In this document: positions 25,195 through 33,814 of the stretch, piece by piece | How the letters are laid out: each line of letters begins with the position of its first letter | How positions within the stretch are numbered: position 1 is the stretch's first letter | NCBI RefSeq assembly: GCF_900446215.1 | Contig: NZ_UAQZ01000015.1 | Span: forward strand, 372,001 to 436,000 | Direction: 5' to 3' | Source of the DNA: Burkholderia cenocepacia | GTDB taxonomy: Bacteria; Pseudomonadota; Gammaproteobacteria; Burkholderiales; Burkholderiaceae | Length of the DNA: 64,000 nt | Notes under the pieces: generated by a model | Databases searched by the model: none | What the model was told of the DNA's origin: nothing | What the model saw: only the letters and a program-made list of their open reading frames with translations | Translations under genes and position numbers: made by a program

Positions 25195-26099
25195 GCGGCG
25201 GCACGTTTCCGGCTTTCGTGTCGGCGGGCGACATCCTGACCGACATGGTGCGCGCGGGCGATGCGCAGTGGACGTCGGTGCCGGGCGGCGCCGGCTGGAA
25301 CGTCGCGCGCGCGGTCGCGCGGCTCGGCGTGCCGAGCGCGCTCGCCGGCGCGATCGGCGAAGACTGCTTCTCCGACGTGCTGTGGCACACGAGCGAAGCG
25401 GCCGGGCTCGACCTGCGCTTCCTGCAGCGCGTCGCGCGGCCGCCGCTGCTCGCGATCGTCCACGAGACGCGCCCGCCCGCGTACTTCTTCATCGGCGAAG
25501 CGAGCGCCGACCTCGCATTCGATCCCGCCCGGCTGCCGGCCGGCTGGACCGAGCACGTGAAGTGGGCGCATTTCGGCTGCATCAGCCTCGTGCGCGAACC
25601 GCTCGCGGGCACGCTGGCCGCGCTCGCGGCCGACCTGCACGCGCGCGGCGTGAAGATCAGCTTCGATCCGAACTGCCGGAACCTGATGACGGCCGCGTAC
25701 CGGCCGACGCTCGAGAAGATGGCCGCCCTCGCCGACCTGATCAAGGTGTCCGACGAGGACCTGCGGCACCTGTTCGGCGGCGACGGCCCCGACGCGATCG
25801 CGGCGGTGCGCGCGCTGAATCCGCGGGCGGCCGTGCTCGTCACGCGCGGCGCGCAGGCGGCGACGCTCTACGCGGACGGCGACGTGCACGAAGCCAGCCC
25901 GCCGCGCGTCGAGGTGGCCGACACGGTCGGCGCGGGCGACGCGTCGATCGGCGGGCTGCTGTTCAGCCTGATGGCCGCGCCGCAGCGCGGCTGGCGCGAG
26001 CATCTGGCGTTCGCGCTGGCGGCCGGCGCCGCCGCGTGCCGGCACACGGGCGCGCACGCGCCGACGCTCGACGAGGTCGTCGCGCTGCTCGAAGGTTGA
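25191..26099 (+). CDS. PfkB-family carbohydrate kinase, probable fructokinase
   Basis: The 302-residue ribokinase-fold enzyme has the N-terminal glycine signature (GGAGWNVARAVARLGVPSALAGAIGEDCFSD) and the C-terminal PfkB signature with the catalytic Asp (DTVGAGDASIGGLLFSL). The layout and the preceding isomerase fit fructokinase, which would turn fructose into fructose 6-phosphate. Translation is coupled to the isomerase by ATGA. A 9-bp-stem hairpin follows at 26116. Together with the isomerase it would channel mannose to glycolysis. No transporter gene belongs to this operon. Confidence 0.83.
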   Translation: MSGGTFPAFVSAGDILTDMVRAGDAQWTSVPGGAGWNVARAVARLGVPSALAGAIGEDCFSDVLWHTSEAAGLDLRFLQRVARPPLLAIVHETRPPAYFFIGEASADLAFDPARLPAGWTEHVKWAHFGCISLVREPLAGTLAALAADLHARGVKISFDPNCRNLMTAAYRPTLEKMAALADLIKVSDEDLRHLFGGDGPDAIAAVRALNPRAAVLVTRGAQAATLYADGDVHEASPPRVEVADTVGAGDASIGGLLFSLMAAPQRGWREHLAFALAAGAAACRHTGAHAPTLDEVVALLEG

Positions 26100-26115
26100 A
26101 GGGACGTTGAAGGAA

Positions 26116-26142
26116 CGGTGACCGGTCGCTGATCGGTCACCG
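26116..26142 (+). terminator. Hairpin after the sugar operon
   Basis: CGGTGACCG, a 9-nt loop and CGGTCACCG form a perfect 9-bp stem 17 bp after the kinase stop. No T tract follows, so termination efficiency is uncertain. Confidence 0.5.
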
Positions 26143-26208
26143 ATAAACCGCACTCACCATGCTGCGCCGCAGTGCTACGATGAAGCGTCCTATTGCGGGA
26201 GAGGCACG

Positions 26209-26430
26209 ATGGACACGAACACGTTCACCAAAGGCATCTATACGGCCAAGGCGCATACGCACCGCGCGGACAACGGCGAGTTTCAGGGCTACGTGATCCT
26301 CGCGCGGGACGACGGCGACGAGACGGAGAACATGCGCTACGACGTTCACACGACGAGTTCGAGCGAGGAAGAAGCGTTCGAGGAAGCGAAGGCGCTCGCG
26401 CACCGGATTCTCGGCGAAATCGAACTGTAA
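26209..26430 (+). CDS. Small conserved-looking acidic protein, unknown function
   Basis: The 73-residue protein starts at the ATG at 26209 with a GGGAGAGG ribosome site 6 bp upstream, which makes translation convincing. The sequence alternates beta-like stretches (KGIYTAKAHTHRADNGEFQGYVILARDD) with a C-terminal acidic helix (SEEEAFEEAKALAHRILGEI). It has no signal peptide or membrane segment. The Y-x-G-Y-V-I pattern and a helix with A..A..G recall the 72-residue protein at 34668, so the two may share a fold. The function is unknown. Confidence 0.65.
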   Translation: MDTNTFTKGIYTAKAHTHRADNGEFQGYVILARDDGDETENMRYDVHTTSSSEEEAFEEAKALAHRILGEIEL

Positions 26431-26484
26431 GGCGCGAGCCGTCATGCGCGCGCCGCGGCCCGGCCGCGACGCGCCGCCTGCAGC

Positions 26485-26679
26485 TCAGAGCAGCCGCGCC
26501 ACCATCGATACCAGCATCGTCAGCACCAGCGTCGACATGAACGGGAACGGGTAGCGCCGCCCGCCGAGCGTCAGCGTGACGTCGCCCGGCATCCGGCCGA
26601 TGCCGAGCTTGCCGAGCCACGGCCAGCAGCGCGTCAGGATCATCACCGCGACAAACGACGCCATCAGCCAGCGCAACAT
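26485..26679 (-). CDS. DUF2905 family small membrane protein
   Basis: The 64-residue protein has two membrane segments around the DUF2905 core GKLGIGRMPGDVTLTLGGRRYPFPFMSTLVLTM. The G.G.LPGD...... G....FPF pattern is diagnostic of the family. It should be an inner-membrane protein. No function is established. It lies 13 bp downstream of the midA-like gene on the same strand and is probably cotranscribed with it. Confidence 0.8.
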   Translation of the reverse strand: MLRWLMASFVAVMILTRCWPWLGKLGIGRMPGDVTLTLGGRRYPFPFMSTLVLTMLVSMVARLL

Positions 26680-26692
26680 GAGGGATGCCTCG

Positions 26693-27883
26693 TCAGAGCG
26701 CGTGCGAGCGGTCGCCGCGCGCGAACGCGTCGAGCGTGCCGTCGATCCCGCGCGAAAACGCGATCACCTTGAACAACTCGCCCATCTCGGCTTCCGAGAT
26801 CAGTTTCTGCACCGCGTTCGCGGCCGGCAGGAAGGCGTGGATGTCGGACGGATCGATCGCGGCCAGCGCGTCGGTGATGCCCGCGTTCAACAGGAAGCGC
26901 GCCTGCGACGTATAGCCGAGCAGCTCGGCGCCGGTGGCGATCGCGGCCTCGTAGATGCCGGTGAATTCGACGTGCGCGGTGATGTCCTGCAGGCCCGGGT
27001 ACGCGAACGGGTCGTCGTGCGCGTGATGGCGGTAGTGGCACATCAGCGTGCCGCGGTCGCGCTGCGGGTGGTAGTACTCGTGCGCGGGGAAACCGTAGTC
27101 GACCAGCAGCACCGCGCCGCGGCCGAGCATCGTGCAGACGGTGCGCGTGAACGCGAGCGCCGCCTCGTGCGTTTCGGTCACGTAGCCGTCGCCGACGTCG
27201 AGCGCCGCGAGCACCGCCGGCAGGCCGGCCGCGCCGACCGGCCGGTCGTCGAACACGAACGCGTGCCGCGCGTCGAGCGCGACGCCGCGCTCGCGCCATG
27301 CGCCATCCGCCTTCGCGAACAGCCGCACCGGCATCGCATCGAGCACCTCGTTGCCGACCACGACGCCGTCGAACCGCTCGGGCAGCGCGTCGAGCCAGCG
27401 CACCTTGGCGGCCAGCGCCGGCACCGCGGCTTCGATCGTGTCGCGCTGCCGTTCGCGCAGCTCGCCGGACAGGTCGACGATCAGGTATTCGTCGAGCTCG
27501 ACGCCCGGCGCGTCGAGCGCCGCGAGCAGCCCGGCCGCGAGCTTGCCCGTGCCGGCGCCGAATTCCATCACGCGGCGCGTGCCGCTCGCCGCGAGCGCCT
27601 CGGCCACCGGTTGCGCGAGCGTCTGCGCGAACAGCGGCGACAGTTCCGGTGCGGTGACGAAGTCGCTGCCGTCGTCGGCGCGGCGCCCGAACTTGCGCGC
27701 GCCGCCGCTGTAGTAACCGAGGCCCGGCGCATACAGCGCGCGCTCCATGAAACGGTCGAACGGCAGCCAGCCGCCGGCCGCCGCGATCTCGTCGCGCAGT
27801 TGCGCGGCAAGGGTTTCGGACTGCGCGAGCGCGTCAGGGCCGGGAGCAGGTAAACTAGCGGGTTCGTGAGCTTTCGGGTTCAT
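26693..27883 (-). CDS. MidA/NDUFAF7-type SAM-dependent methyltransferase
   Basis: The 396-residue protein belongs to the DUF185 (MidA, NDUFAF7) family. It has GWLPFDRFMERALYAPGLGYYSGG, the SAM-binding VMEFGAGTGKLAAGLLAAL and the downstream VVGNEVLDAMPVRLF and LLVDYGFPAHEYYHPQRDRGTLMCHYRH, all hallmarks of the family. The mitochondrial homologue dimethylates an arginine of a complex I subunit; the bacterial role is less clear. The start at 27883 faces the start of the SDR gene at 27897 with only 13 bp between, so their promoters must lie inside each other's coding sequence. DUF2905 follows. Confidence 0.85.
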   Translation of the reverse strand: MNPKAHEPASLPAPGPDALAQSETLAAQLRDEIAAAGGWLPFDRFMERALYAPGLGYYSGGARKFGRRADDGSDFVTAPELSPLFAQTLAQPVAEALAASGTRRVMEFGAGTGKLAAGLLAALDAPGVELDEYLIVDLSGELRERQRDTIEAAVPALAAKVRWLDALPERFDGVVVGNEVLDAMPVRLFAKADGAWRERGVALDARHAFVFDDRPVGAAGLPAVLAALDVGDGYVTETHEAALAFTRTVCTMLGRGAVLLVDYGFPAHEYYHPQRDRGTLMCHYRHHAHDDPFAYPGLQDITAHVEFTGIYEAAIATGAELLGYTSQARFLLNAGITDALAAIDPSDIHAFLPAANAVQKLISEAEMGELFKVIAFSRGIDGTLDAFARGDRSHAL

Positions 27884-27896
27884 CCCGGCATTGTAA

Positions 27897-28496
27897 ATGA
27901 CCGTTTCAGCCGATACGTCGACCCCACGCGTGGTGCTCGTCACGGGCGCCCTGAGCAGCGCGGCCGTGCTCGACGCCGATCTGGCCCTGGAGGCCAATGC
28001 CGCGGCCCTCGTCGCCGCGTGCGGCGAAGCGCTCGGCCGGCCCGCATGCGCGGTGTTCGTCAGCGCCAGCGCAGGCGCCGACGACGCGCACACGGTGGAC
28101 GGCGCGTCGCTCGCCGCCGCGCTCGCGCGCAACGTGACCGCGCCGCTCGCGCTGGCCCGCGCACTCGCCGATGCGACGCCCGACGCCGCGCGCGAGCACG
28201 AAGCGCTGCGCGCGTGCGCGATCCACGTACTGGATCAGGCGCTGTTCCACCCCGCACCGGCGCAGCTGTCGCACGCGCTGATGCAGGCCGCGTTGAACCG
28301 CGCGACGTCGGCGCTCGCGCTGGCGCTCGCACCGAAGGTGCGGGTCGCGGCGCTCGTGCGCGGCCACGCGCCGCACGCGGACGACATCGCGGCGGCCGCG
28401 TGCTATCTCGCGAGCGCGCCCGGCGTCACGGGCGCGACGCTGACCGTCGACGGCGGCGAGCACCTGGTGCCGCCGGCCGCCGGCCCGAATGAATGA
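27897..28496 (+). CDS. Degenerate short-chain dehydrogenase/reductase beside folB
   Basis: The 199-residue protein keeps the outline of an SDR: a first strand VVLVTGALSSAA, a mid-domain NVTAPLALARALAD and the C-terminal DIAAAACYLASAPGVTGATLTVDGG. The nucleotide motif TGxxxGIG has become TGALSSAA. The YxxxK catalytic pair is absent from the expected region (FHPAPAQLSHALMQAALN). It is also about 50 residues short. It is therefore probably not an active oxidoreductase, yet the frame is intact. Its place 75 bp before folB hints at a relic of, or partner in, pterin metabolism like FolM; this is inference only. Confidence 0.65.
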   Translation: MTVSADTSTPRVVLVTGALSSAAVLDADLALEANAAALVAACGEALGRPACAVFVSASAGADDAHTVDGASLAAALARNVTAPLALARALADATPDAAREHEALRACAIHVLDQALFHPAPAQLSHALMQAALNRATSALALALAPKVRVAALVRGHAPHADDIAAAACYLASAPGVTGATLTVDGGEHLVPPAAGPNE

Positions 28497-28571
28497 ACCG
28501 CGCGGGCGCGGCCTGACCGCCGCCGCCCGCGCCGCTTTGCGTGCGCGCACGCCAATTTGACTGGGACGACC

Positions 28572-28976
28572 ATGTTTTCCGCTCTCCTGCACCCCCGCCT
28601 CGCGGATTGCCGCAGGCTCTACCTGCGCGACTACGAGGTGCACATCAACATCGGGGCCTTCGAACACGAGAAGCGCGGCGAGCAGCGCGTCGTCATCAAC
28701 GTCGACCTGTTCGTGCCGCTCGCGCTGTCCACCCCGGTCGACGACCGGCTGCACGAAGTCGTCGACTACGATCTGATGAAGCAGAGCGTCGCGCAATGCG
28801 TGGCGCGCGGCCACATCCACCTGCAGGAGACGCTGTGCGATTCGATCGCCGCGCACCTGCTGGCGCACGATGCCGTGCGCGCGGTACGCGTCCGTACCGA
28901 GAAACCGGACGCCTATCCGGACTGCGACGCCGTCGGCGTCGAAGTCTTTCGCATCAAGGACGAGGAGCGCGCATGA
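28572..28976 (+). CDS. folB: Dihydroneopterin aldolase
   Basis: The 134-residue protein carries the FolB fold: LRDYEVHINIGAFEHEKRGEQRVVINVDL with the conserved G.(F/Y)..E....Q pattern, then the catalytic-region DYDLMKQSV and the C-terminal VRVRTEKPDAYPDCDAVGVEV. It converts 7,8-dihydroneopterin to 6-hydroxymethyl-dihydropterin and glycolaldehyde in folate synthesis. The ATG at 28572 is chosen over a TTG at 28557. Its stop overlaps the ttcA start by 4 bp, so the two genes are translationally coupled. Confidence 0.88.
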   Translation: MFSALLHPRLADCRRLYLRDYEVHINIGAFEHEKRGEQRVVINVDLFVPLALSTPVDDRLHEVVDYDLMKQSVAQCVARGHIHLQETLCDSIAAHLLAHDAVRAVRVRTEKPDAYPDCDAVGVEVFRIKDEERA

Positions 28977-29953
28977 ACGCCCCCCACATGAACGACACGG
29001 CGGCCGACGCCACGACCGCCGAAACCGGCCGCCCCGCGCTGACGCGCCGCGAGCAGAAGGAAGCGTACGAGAACAACAAGCTGTTCAAGCGGATCGTGCG
29101 CCAGGTCGGCCAGGCGATCGGCGACTACAACATGATCGAGCAGGGCGACAAGGTGATGGTGTGCCTGTCGGGCGGCAAGGACAGCTACGCGATGCTCGAC
29201 GTGCTGCTGCGCCTGCGCGAACGCGCGCCGATCGACTTCGACATCGTCGCGGTGAACCTCGACCAGAAGCAGCCGGGCTTCCCCGAGCACGTGCTGCCCG
29301 AATACCTGAAGCAGGTCGGCGTGCCGTTCCACATCGAGAACCAGGACACCTACAGCATCGTCAAGCGGCTCGTCCCCGAAGGCAAGACGACCTGCTCGCT
29401 GTGCTCGCGGCTGCGCCGCGGGATCCTGTACCGCGTGGCCGGCGAGCTCGGCGCGACCAAGATCGCGCTCGGCCATCACCGCGACGACATCGTGCAGACG
29501 CTGCTGCTGAACATGTTCTACGGCGGCAAGCTGAAGGGAATGCCGCCGAAGCTGCAGTCGGACGACGGCAAGAACATCGTGATCCGCCCGCTCGCGTACG
29601 TGAAGGAAACCGATCTCGAGAAATACGCGGAGCTGCGCGAATTCCCGATCATCCCGTGCAACCTGTGCGGCAGCCAGCCGAACCTGAAGCGCGCGGAAAT
29701 GAAGGCGCTGATCCGCGACTGGGACAAGCGCTTCCCGGGCCGCGTCGACAACATGTTCAACGCGCTCGCGAAGGTCGTGCCGTCGCACCTGATGGACACG
29801 ACGCTGTACCCGTTCCAGTCGCTGCGCGCGACGGGCGAAGCCGATCCGCAGGGCGACATCGCGTTCGACGAGGAACCGTGCGCATCGGGCGACGACACCG
29901 CGACGCCGGGCGCGTCCAAACCGATCTCGATCGTCCAGTTCGACGACCTGTAA
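28973..29953 (+). CDS. ttcA: tRNA 2-thiocytidine(32) synthetase TtcA
   Basis: The 326-residue ATP-pyrophosphatase-family enzyme thiolates C32 of certain tRNAs. The PP-loop is CLSGGKDSYAML. The Fe-S and sulfur-transfer cysteines are in TTCSLCSRLRRGILYR and in IIPCNLCGSQPNLKR, matching the TtcA CxxC plus Cys pattern. ALGHHRDDIVQTLLLNMFYGG is the conserved catalytic stretch. A 30-residue Ala/Thr-rich N-terminal extension and a short acidic C-terminal tail are outside the core. It is coupled to folB by the ATGA overlap. Confidence 0.93.
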   Translation: MNAPHMNDTAADATTAETGRPALTRREQKEAYENNKLFKRIVRQVGQAIGDYNMIEQGDKVMVCLSGGKDSYAMLDVLLRLRERAPIDFDIVAVNLDQKQPGFPEHVLPEYLKQVGVPFHIENQDTYSIVKRLVPEGKTTCSLCSRLRRGILYRVAGELGATKIALGHHRDDIVQTLLLNMFYGGKLKGMPPKLQSDDGKNIVIRPLAYVKETDLEKYAELREFPIIPCNLCGSQPNLKRAEMKALIRDWDKRFPGRVDNMFNALAKVVPSHLMDTTLYPFQSLRATGEADPQGDIAFDEEPCASGDDTATPGASKPISIVQFDDL

Positions 29954-30030
29954 GCAGGGCCGGAACACCCGCCGGAACCGGGCGCCGGCCGCCCTTTCCG
30001 GCGTCGCGCGCCCGCCGCGGCAGGCCCGGA

Positions 30031-30060
30031 ACGGCGGGAGCCGCATGCTAAAATGGACGG
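30031..30060 (+). promoter_or_regulatory. Extended -10 promoter of glmU
   Basis: TGCTAAAAT (30046-30054) is an extended -10 element (TGn plus TAAAAT), 35 bp before the glmU start codon. No good -35 is needed for this promoter class. It would drive glmU and probably glmS. Confidence 0.55.
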
Positions 30061-30088
30061 CTTCGAACTCCTCTGACAAGCTGGCGCC

Positions 30089-31450
30089 ATGAATATCGTG
30101 ATTTTGGCGGCAGGCACCGGCAAGCGCATGCGTTCCGCGCTGCCGAAAGTGCTTCACCCCCTGGCCGGCAGGCCGCTCCTCTCCCACGTCATCGACACCG
30201 CGCGCACGCTGCAGCCGTCCCGGCTCGTCGTCGTCGTCGGCCACGGCGCCGAGCAGGTCCAGGCCGCGGTCGCCGCGCCCGACGTCCAGTTCGCGGTGCA
30301 GGCCGAGCAGCTCGGCACCGGCCATGCGGTCCGCCAGGCGCTGCCGCTGCTCGATCCCGCGCAACCGACGCTCGTGCTGTACGGCGACGTGCCGCTCACG
30401 CGCGCGTCGACGCTGCAGCGTCTCGTCGATGCCGCACGCGAGGGCCGCTACGGGATCCTGACCGTCACGCTCGACGACCCGACCGGCTACGGCCGCATCG
30501 TGCGCGACGCGTCCGGCTTCGTCACGCGCATCGTCGAGCAGAAGGATGCGTCGCCGGAAGAGCTGAAGATCGCCGAGATCAACACCGGCATCATCGTCAC
30601 GCCGACGGCGCAGCTGTCGATGTGGCTCGGCGCGCTGAAGAACGAAAACGCGCAGGGCGAGTACTACCTGACCGACGTCGTCGAACTCGCGATCGAGGCC
30701 GGCTTCGAGGTCGTCACGTCGCAGCCCGACGAGGAATGGGAAACGCTCGGCGTGAACAGCAAGGCGCAACTCGCGGAGCTCGAACGCATTCACCAGCGCA
30801 ACGTGGCGGACGCGCTGCTCGTCGACGGCGTCACGCTCGCCGATCCGGCGCGCATCGACGTGCGCGGCACGCTGCGCTGCGGGCGCGACGTGTCGATCGA
30901 CGTGAACTGCGTGTTCGAAGGCAACGTGACGCTCGCCGACAACGTGACGATCGGCGCGAACTGCGTGATCCGCAATGCGTCGGTCGGCGCCGGCACGCGC
31001 ATCGACGCGTTCACGCACATCGACGGCGCCGCGCTCGGCGCGAACACCGTGATCGGCCCGTACGCGCGGCTGCGCCCCGGCGCGCAGCTCGCGGACGAAG
31101 CGCACGTCGGCAACTTCGTCGAGGTGAAGAACGCGGTGATCGGCCACGGTTCGAAGGCGAACCACCTCACGTACATCGGCGACGCCGACATCGGCGCGCG
31201 CGTGAACATCGGCGCGGGCACGATCACCTGCAACTACGACGGCGCGAACAAGTTCCGCACCGTGATCGAGGACGACGTGTTCGTCGGCTCCGACACGCAG
31301 CTCGTCGCGCCCGTGCGGGTCGGCCGCGGCGTGACGATCGCCGCCGGCACGACGATCTGGAAGGACGTCGCCGAAGGCGTCCTCGCGTTGAACGAGAAGA
31401 CGCAGACCGCGAAGAGCGGCTATGTCCGGCCGGTCAAGAAGAAAAGTTAA
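30089..31450 (+). CDS. glmU: Bifunctional N-acetylglucosamine-1-P uridyltransferase / glucosamine-1-P acetyltransferase
   Basis: The 453-residue protein makes UDP-GlcNAc for peptidoglycan and LPS in the cytosol. The N-terminal uridyltransferase domain has [23 protein letters not shown] and YGDVPL. The C-terminal left-handed beta-helix has many hexapeptide repeats and the catalytic His in [28 protein letters not shown]. The length is normal. An extended -10 promoter lies just upstream. glmS follows after 50 bp, so the two consecutive pathway enzymes are likely cotranscribed. Confidence 0.95.
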
Positions 31451-31500
31451 CCTCATGCGGGTGCCGGACGGCATCCGCTTCCACATAGAAGGTAGATTTC

Positions 31501-33318
31501 ATGTGCGGCATTGTCGGCGCAGTTGCGCAACGTAATATCGTTCCGGTGCTGATCGAAGGTCTGCGGCGCCTCGAATACCGCGGCTACGACTCGTGCGGCG
31601 TCGCCGTGCTCGAGCCGGGCGCCCCGAAGCGCGCGCGCAGCGTCGCCCGCGTCGCCGATCTCGATACACAGGTGCAGGAATCGCACCTCGAAGGCACGAC
31701 GGGTGTCGCGCACACGCGCTGGGCCACGCACGGCGCGCCCGTCACGCACAACGCGCACCCGATCTTCTCGTCGAACGCGCTCGCGCTCGTGCACAACGGC
31801 ATCATCGAGAACTTCGAGCCGCTGCGCGAAACGCTGCGCGCGAAGGGCTACGAATTCGTGTCGCAGACCGACACCGAAGTGATCGCGCATCTCGTGCACA
31901 GCCTGTATCGCGGCAACCTGTTCGACGCGGTGCGCGAAGCCGTGCAGCAACTGCACGGTGCCTACGCGATCGCCGTGATCCACAAGGACCAGCCGCACAC
32001 CGTCGTCGGCGCGCGCCAGGGCTCGCCGCTCGTCGTCGGTCACGGCGACGGCGAGAACTTCCTCGCATCCGATGCGCTCGCGCTCGCCGGCAGCACCGAC
32101 CGCTTCACGTTCCTCGAGGAAGGCGACGTGTGCGAGCTGTCGCTCGACGGCGTGACGATCGTCGACCGTCACGGCGCCACCGTGCAGCGCGAAATCCGCG
32201 TCGTCAGCGCGTACGGCGGCGCGGTCGAGCTTGGACCCTATCGCCACTTCATGCAGAAGGAAATCTTCGAGCAGCCGCGCGCGATCGGCGACACCGTGCC
32301 GCAGACGGACGCCTTCGACGCGACGCTGTTCGGCGATGCGGCCCCCGCCGCGTTCGCGGAGATCGACAGCCTGCTGATCCTCGCGTGCGGCACGAGCTAC
32401 TACTCGGGCCTCACCGCGAAATACTGGCTCGAATCGATCGCGAAGATCCCGACCCAGGTCGAGATCGCCAGCGAATACCGCTACCGCGAGTCGGTGCCGA
32501 ACCCGCGCCAGCTCGTGCTCGTGATCTCGCAGTCGGGCGAGACGGCCGATACGCTCGCGGCGCTCAAGCATGCGCAGTCGCTCGGCCACACGCATACGCT
32601 CGCGGTGTGCAACGTCGCGACGAGCGCGATGGTGCGCCTGACCGAAATGCAGTTCCTCACGCACGCGGGCACCGAGATCGGCGTCGCGTCGACGAAGGCG
32701 TTCACGACGCAGCTCGTCGCGCTGTTCGTGCTGGCCGCGACGCTCGGCAAGCTGCGCGGGCACGTCGACGCCGCGCAGGAAGCGCAATTCCTGAAGGAGC
32801 TGCGCCACCTGCCGGCCGCGCTGAACAGCGTGCTCGTGCTCGAGCCGCAGATCATCGCGTGGTCGGAGGAATTCGCACGCAAGGAAAACGCGCTGTTCCT
32901 CGGCCGCGGGCTGCACTACCCGATCGCGCTCGAAGGCGCGCTGAAGCTGAAGGAAATCTCGTACATCCACGCCGAGGCCTATCCGGCCGGTGAACTGAAG
33001 CATGGGCCGCTCGCGCTCGTCACGGAAGCGATGCCGGTCGTCACGGTTGCGCCGAACGACACGCTGCTCGAGAAGCTGAAGTCGAACATGCAGGAAGTGC
33101 GCGCGCGCGGCGGCGAGCTGTACGTGTTCGCCGATGCCGATACGCAGATCGTCAACGACGACGGCCTGCACGTGATCCGGATGCCGGAGCACTACGGCCA
33201 ACTGTCGCCGATCCTGCACGTCGTGCCGCTGCAACTGCTCGCGTATCACACCGCGTGTGCACGCGGCACCGACGTCGACAAGCCGCGCAACCTCGCGAAA
33301 TCGGTGACGGTGGAGTAA
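31501..33318 (+). CDS. glmS: Glutamine--fructose-6-phosphate aminotransferase (isomerizing)
   Basis: The 605-residue enzyme makes glucosamine 6-phosphate from fructose 6-phosphate and glutamine. It starts MCGIVGAVAQRN, where Cys2 becomes the N-terminal nucleophile. The glutaminase domain shows RGYDSCG and HTRWATHGAP. Two SIS domains follow, with ACGTSYYSGL, SQSGETADTLAALK and the C-terminal KPRNLAKSVTVE. The length is normal. No glmS-type ribozyme is recognisable in the 50-bp gap before it. A 13-bp-stem hairpin follows at 33327. Confidence 0.95.
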   Translation: MCGIVGAVAQRNIVPVLIEGLRRLEYRGYDSCGVAVLEPGAPKRARSVARVADLDTQVQESHLEGTTGVAHTRWATHGAPVTHNAHPIFSSNALALVHNGIIENFEPLRETLRAKGYEFVSQTDTEVIAHLVHSLYRGNLFDAVREAVQQLHGAYAIAVIHKDQPHTVVGARQGSPLVVGHGDGENFLASDALALAGSTDRFTFLEEGDVCELSLDGVTIVDRHGATVQREIRVVSAYGGAVELGPYRHFMQKEIFEQPRAIGDTVPQTDAFDATLFGDAAPAAFAEIDSLLILACGTSYYSGLTAKYWLESIAKIPTQVEIASEYRYRESVPNPRQLVLVISQSGETADTLAALKHAQSLGHTHTLAVCNVATSAMVRLTEMQFLTHAGTEIGVASTKAFTTQLVALFVLAATLGKLRGHVDAAQEAQFLKELRHLPAALNSVLVLEPQIIAWSEEFARKENALFLGRGLHYPIALEGALKLKEISYIHAEAYPAGELKHGPLALVTEAMPVVTVAPNDTLLEKLKSNMQEVRARGGELYVFADADTQIVNDDGLHVIRMPEHYGQLSPILHVVPLQLLAYHTACARGTDVDKPRNLAKSVTVE

Positions 33319-33326
33319 GGCCGGAC

Positions 33327-33358
33327 GTCGGGATGGCCCCTCGCCGGGCCGTCCCGAC
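33327..33358 (+). terminator. Long hairpin after glmS
   Basis: GTCGGGA plus GGCCC pairs with GGGCC plus TCCCGAC, giving a 13-bp stem with one T-G wobble and a 6-nt loop, 9 bp after the glmS stop. There is no T run. It probably ends or stabilises the glmUS transcript. Confidence 0.55.
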
Positions 33359-33402
33359 CGTATGCGGATGCGAGGTCGGCCATTCGGCCAGGTCGAAATA
33401 TG

Positions 33403-33423
33403 TACCACGTAGTGGTATATAAT
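33403..33423 (+). promoter_or_regulatory. Promoter and operator of the toxin-antitoxin pair
   Basis: TACCAC-GTA-GTGGTA (33403-33417) is a perfect palindrome that directly abuts a consensus TATAAT -10 box (33418-33423), 26 bp before the toxin start. Binding of the HTH antitoxin here would block the promoter. Confidence 0.7.
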
Positions 33424-33448
33424 CCTGTGCTAACTCGACCGGCTCGAC

Positions 33449-33814
33449 ATGTCTGCCTCCGTACGACGCGTCTTCAAGACGAAGTGGTTTCACACGGCAG
33501 CCGGGAAAGCGGGAATCGCCGATGACGAGCTCTGCCGCGCGGTGCGGGATCTGGCCCGCGGCCAGGGCGTCGATCTCGGCGGCAACGTGTGGAAGAAGCG
33601 CCTCGGCGGCAATCGGCAGCGCGGGATCGTGCTGGGCAAGGTCGGGCACACGTGGGTGTTCGTGTTCCTGTTCGCGAAATGCGACCGCGAGAACATCGAC
33701 GCACGCGAACTGCGCGCCTTCAGAAAGCTCGCCGCGGATGTCGGCCGACACACCGACAGCGACATCGCGACGCTGGTTACCCTGAAAGAGTGGGTGGAGA
33801 TGTGCAATGGCTAA
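33449..33814 (+). CDS. RelE/HigB-like toxin (COG4737-type)
   Basis: The 121-residue basic protein resembles the RelE/ParE-superfamily toxins of the COG4737 group. The segments VRRVFKTKWFHTAAGKAGI, DLGGNVWKKRLGG and the GHTWVFVFLFAKCDRENI strand with the following helix are typical. Such toxins usually cleave mRNA on the ribosome. It is the first gene of the pair and overlaps the HTH gene by 8 bp, the toxin-first order of higBA-like systems. A strong palindromic operator overlaps the promoter. Activity has to be inferred; no catalytic residue is certain in this group. Confidence 0.78.
   Translation: MSASVRRVFKTKWFHTAAGKAGIADDELCRAVRDLARGQGVDLGGNVWKKRLGGNRQRGIVLGKVGHTWVFVFLFAKCDRENIDARELRAFRKLAADVGRHTDSDIATLVTLKEWVEMCNG

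Noticed and set aside
28913..31486. An 857-codon minus-strand frame opposite ttcA and glmU
   Set aside because: Arg/Val/Asp-rich composition without any family signal, and ttcA and glmU are certain on the plus strand.
31451..31500. A glmS ribozyme before glmS
   Set aside because: The gap is only 50 bp and has no matching core; the ribozyme is a Gram-positive feature.
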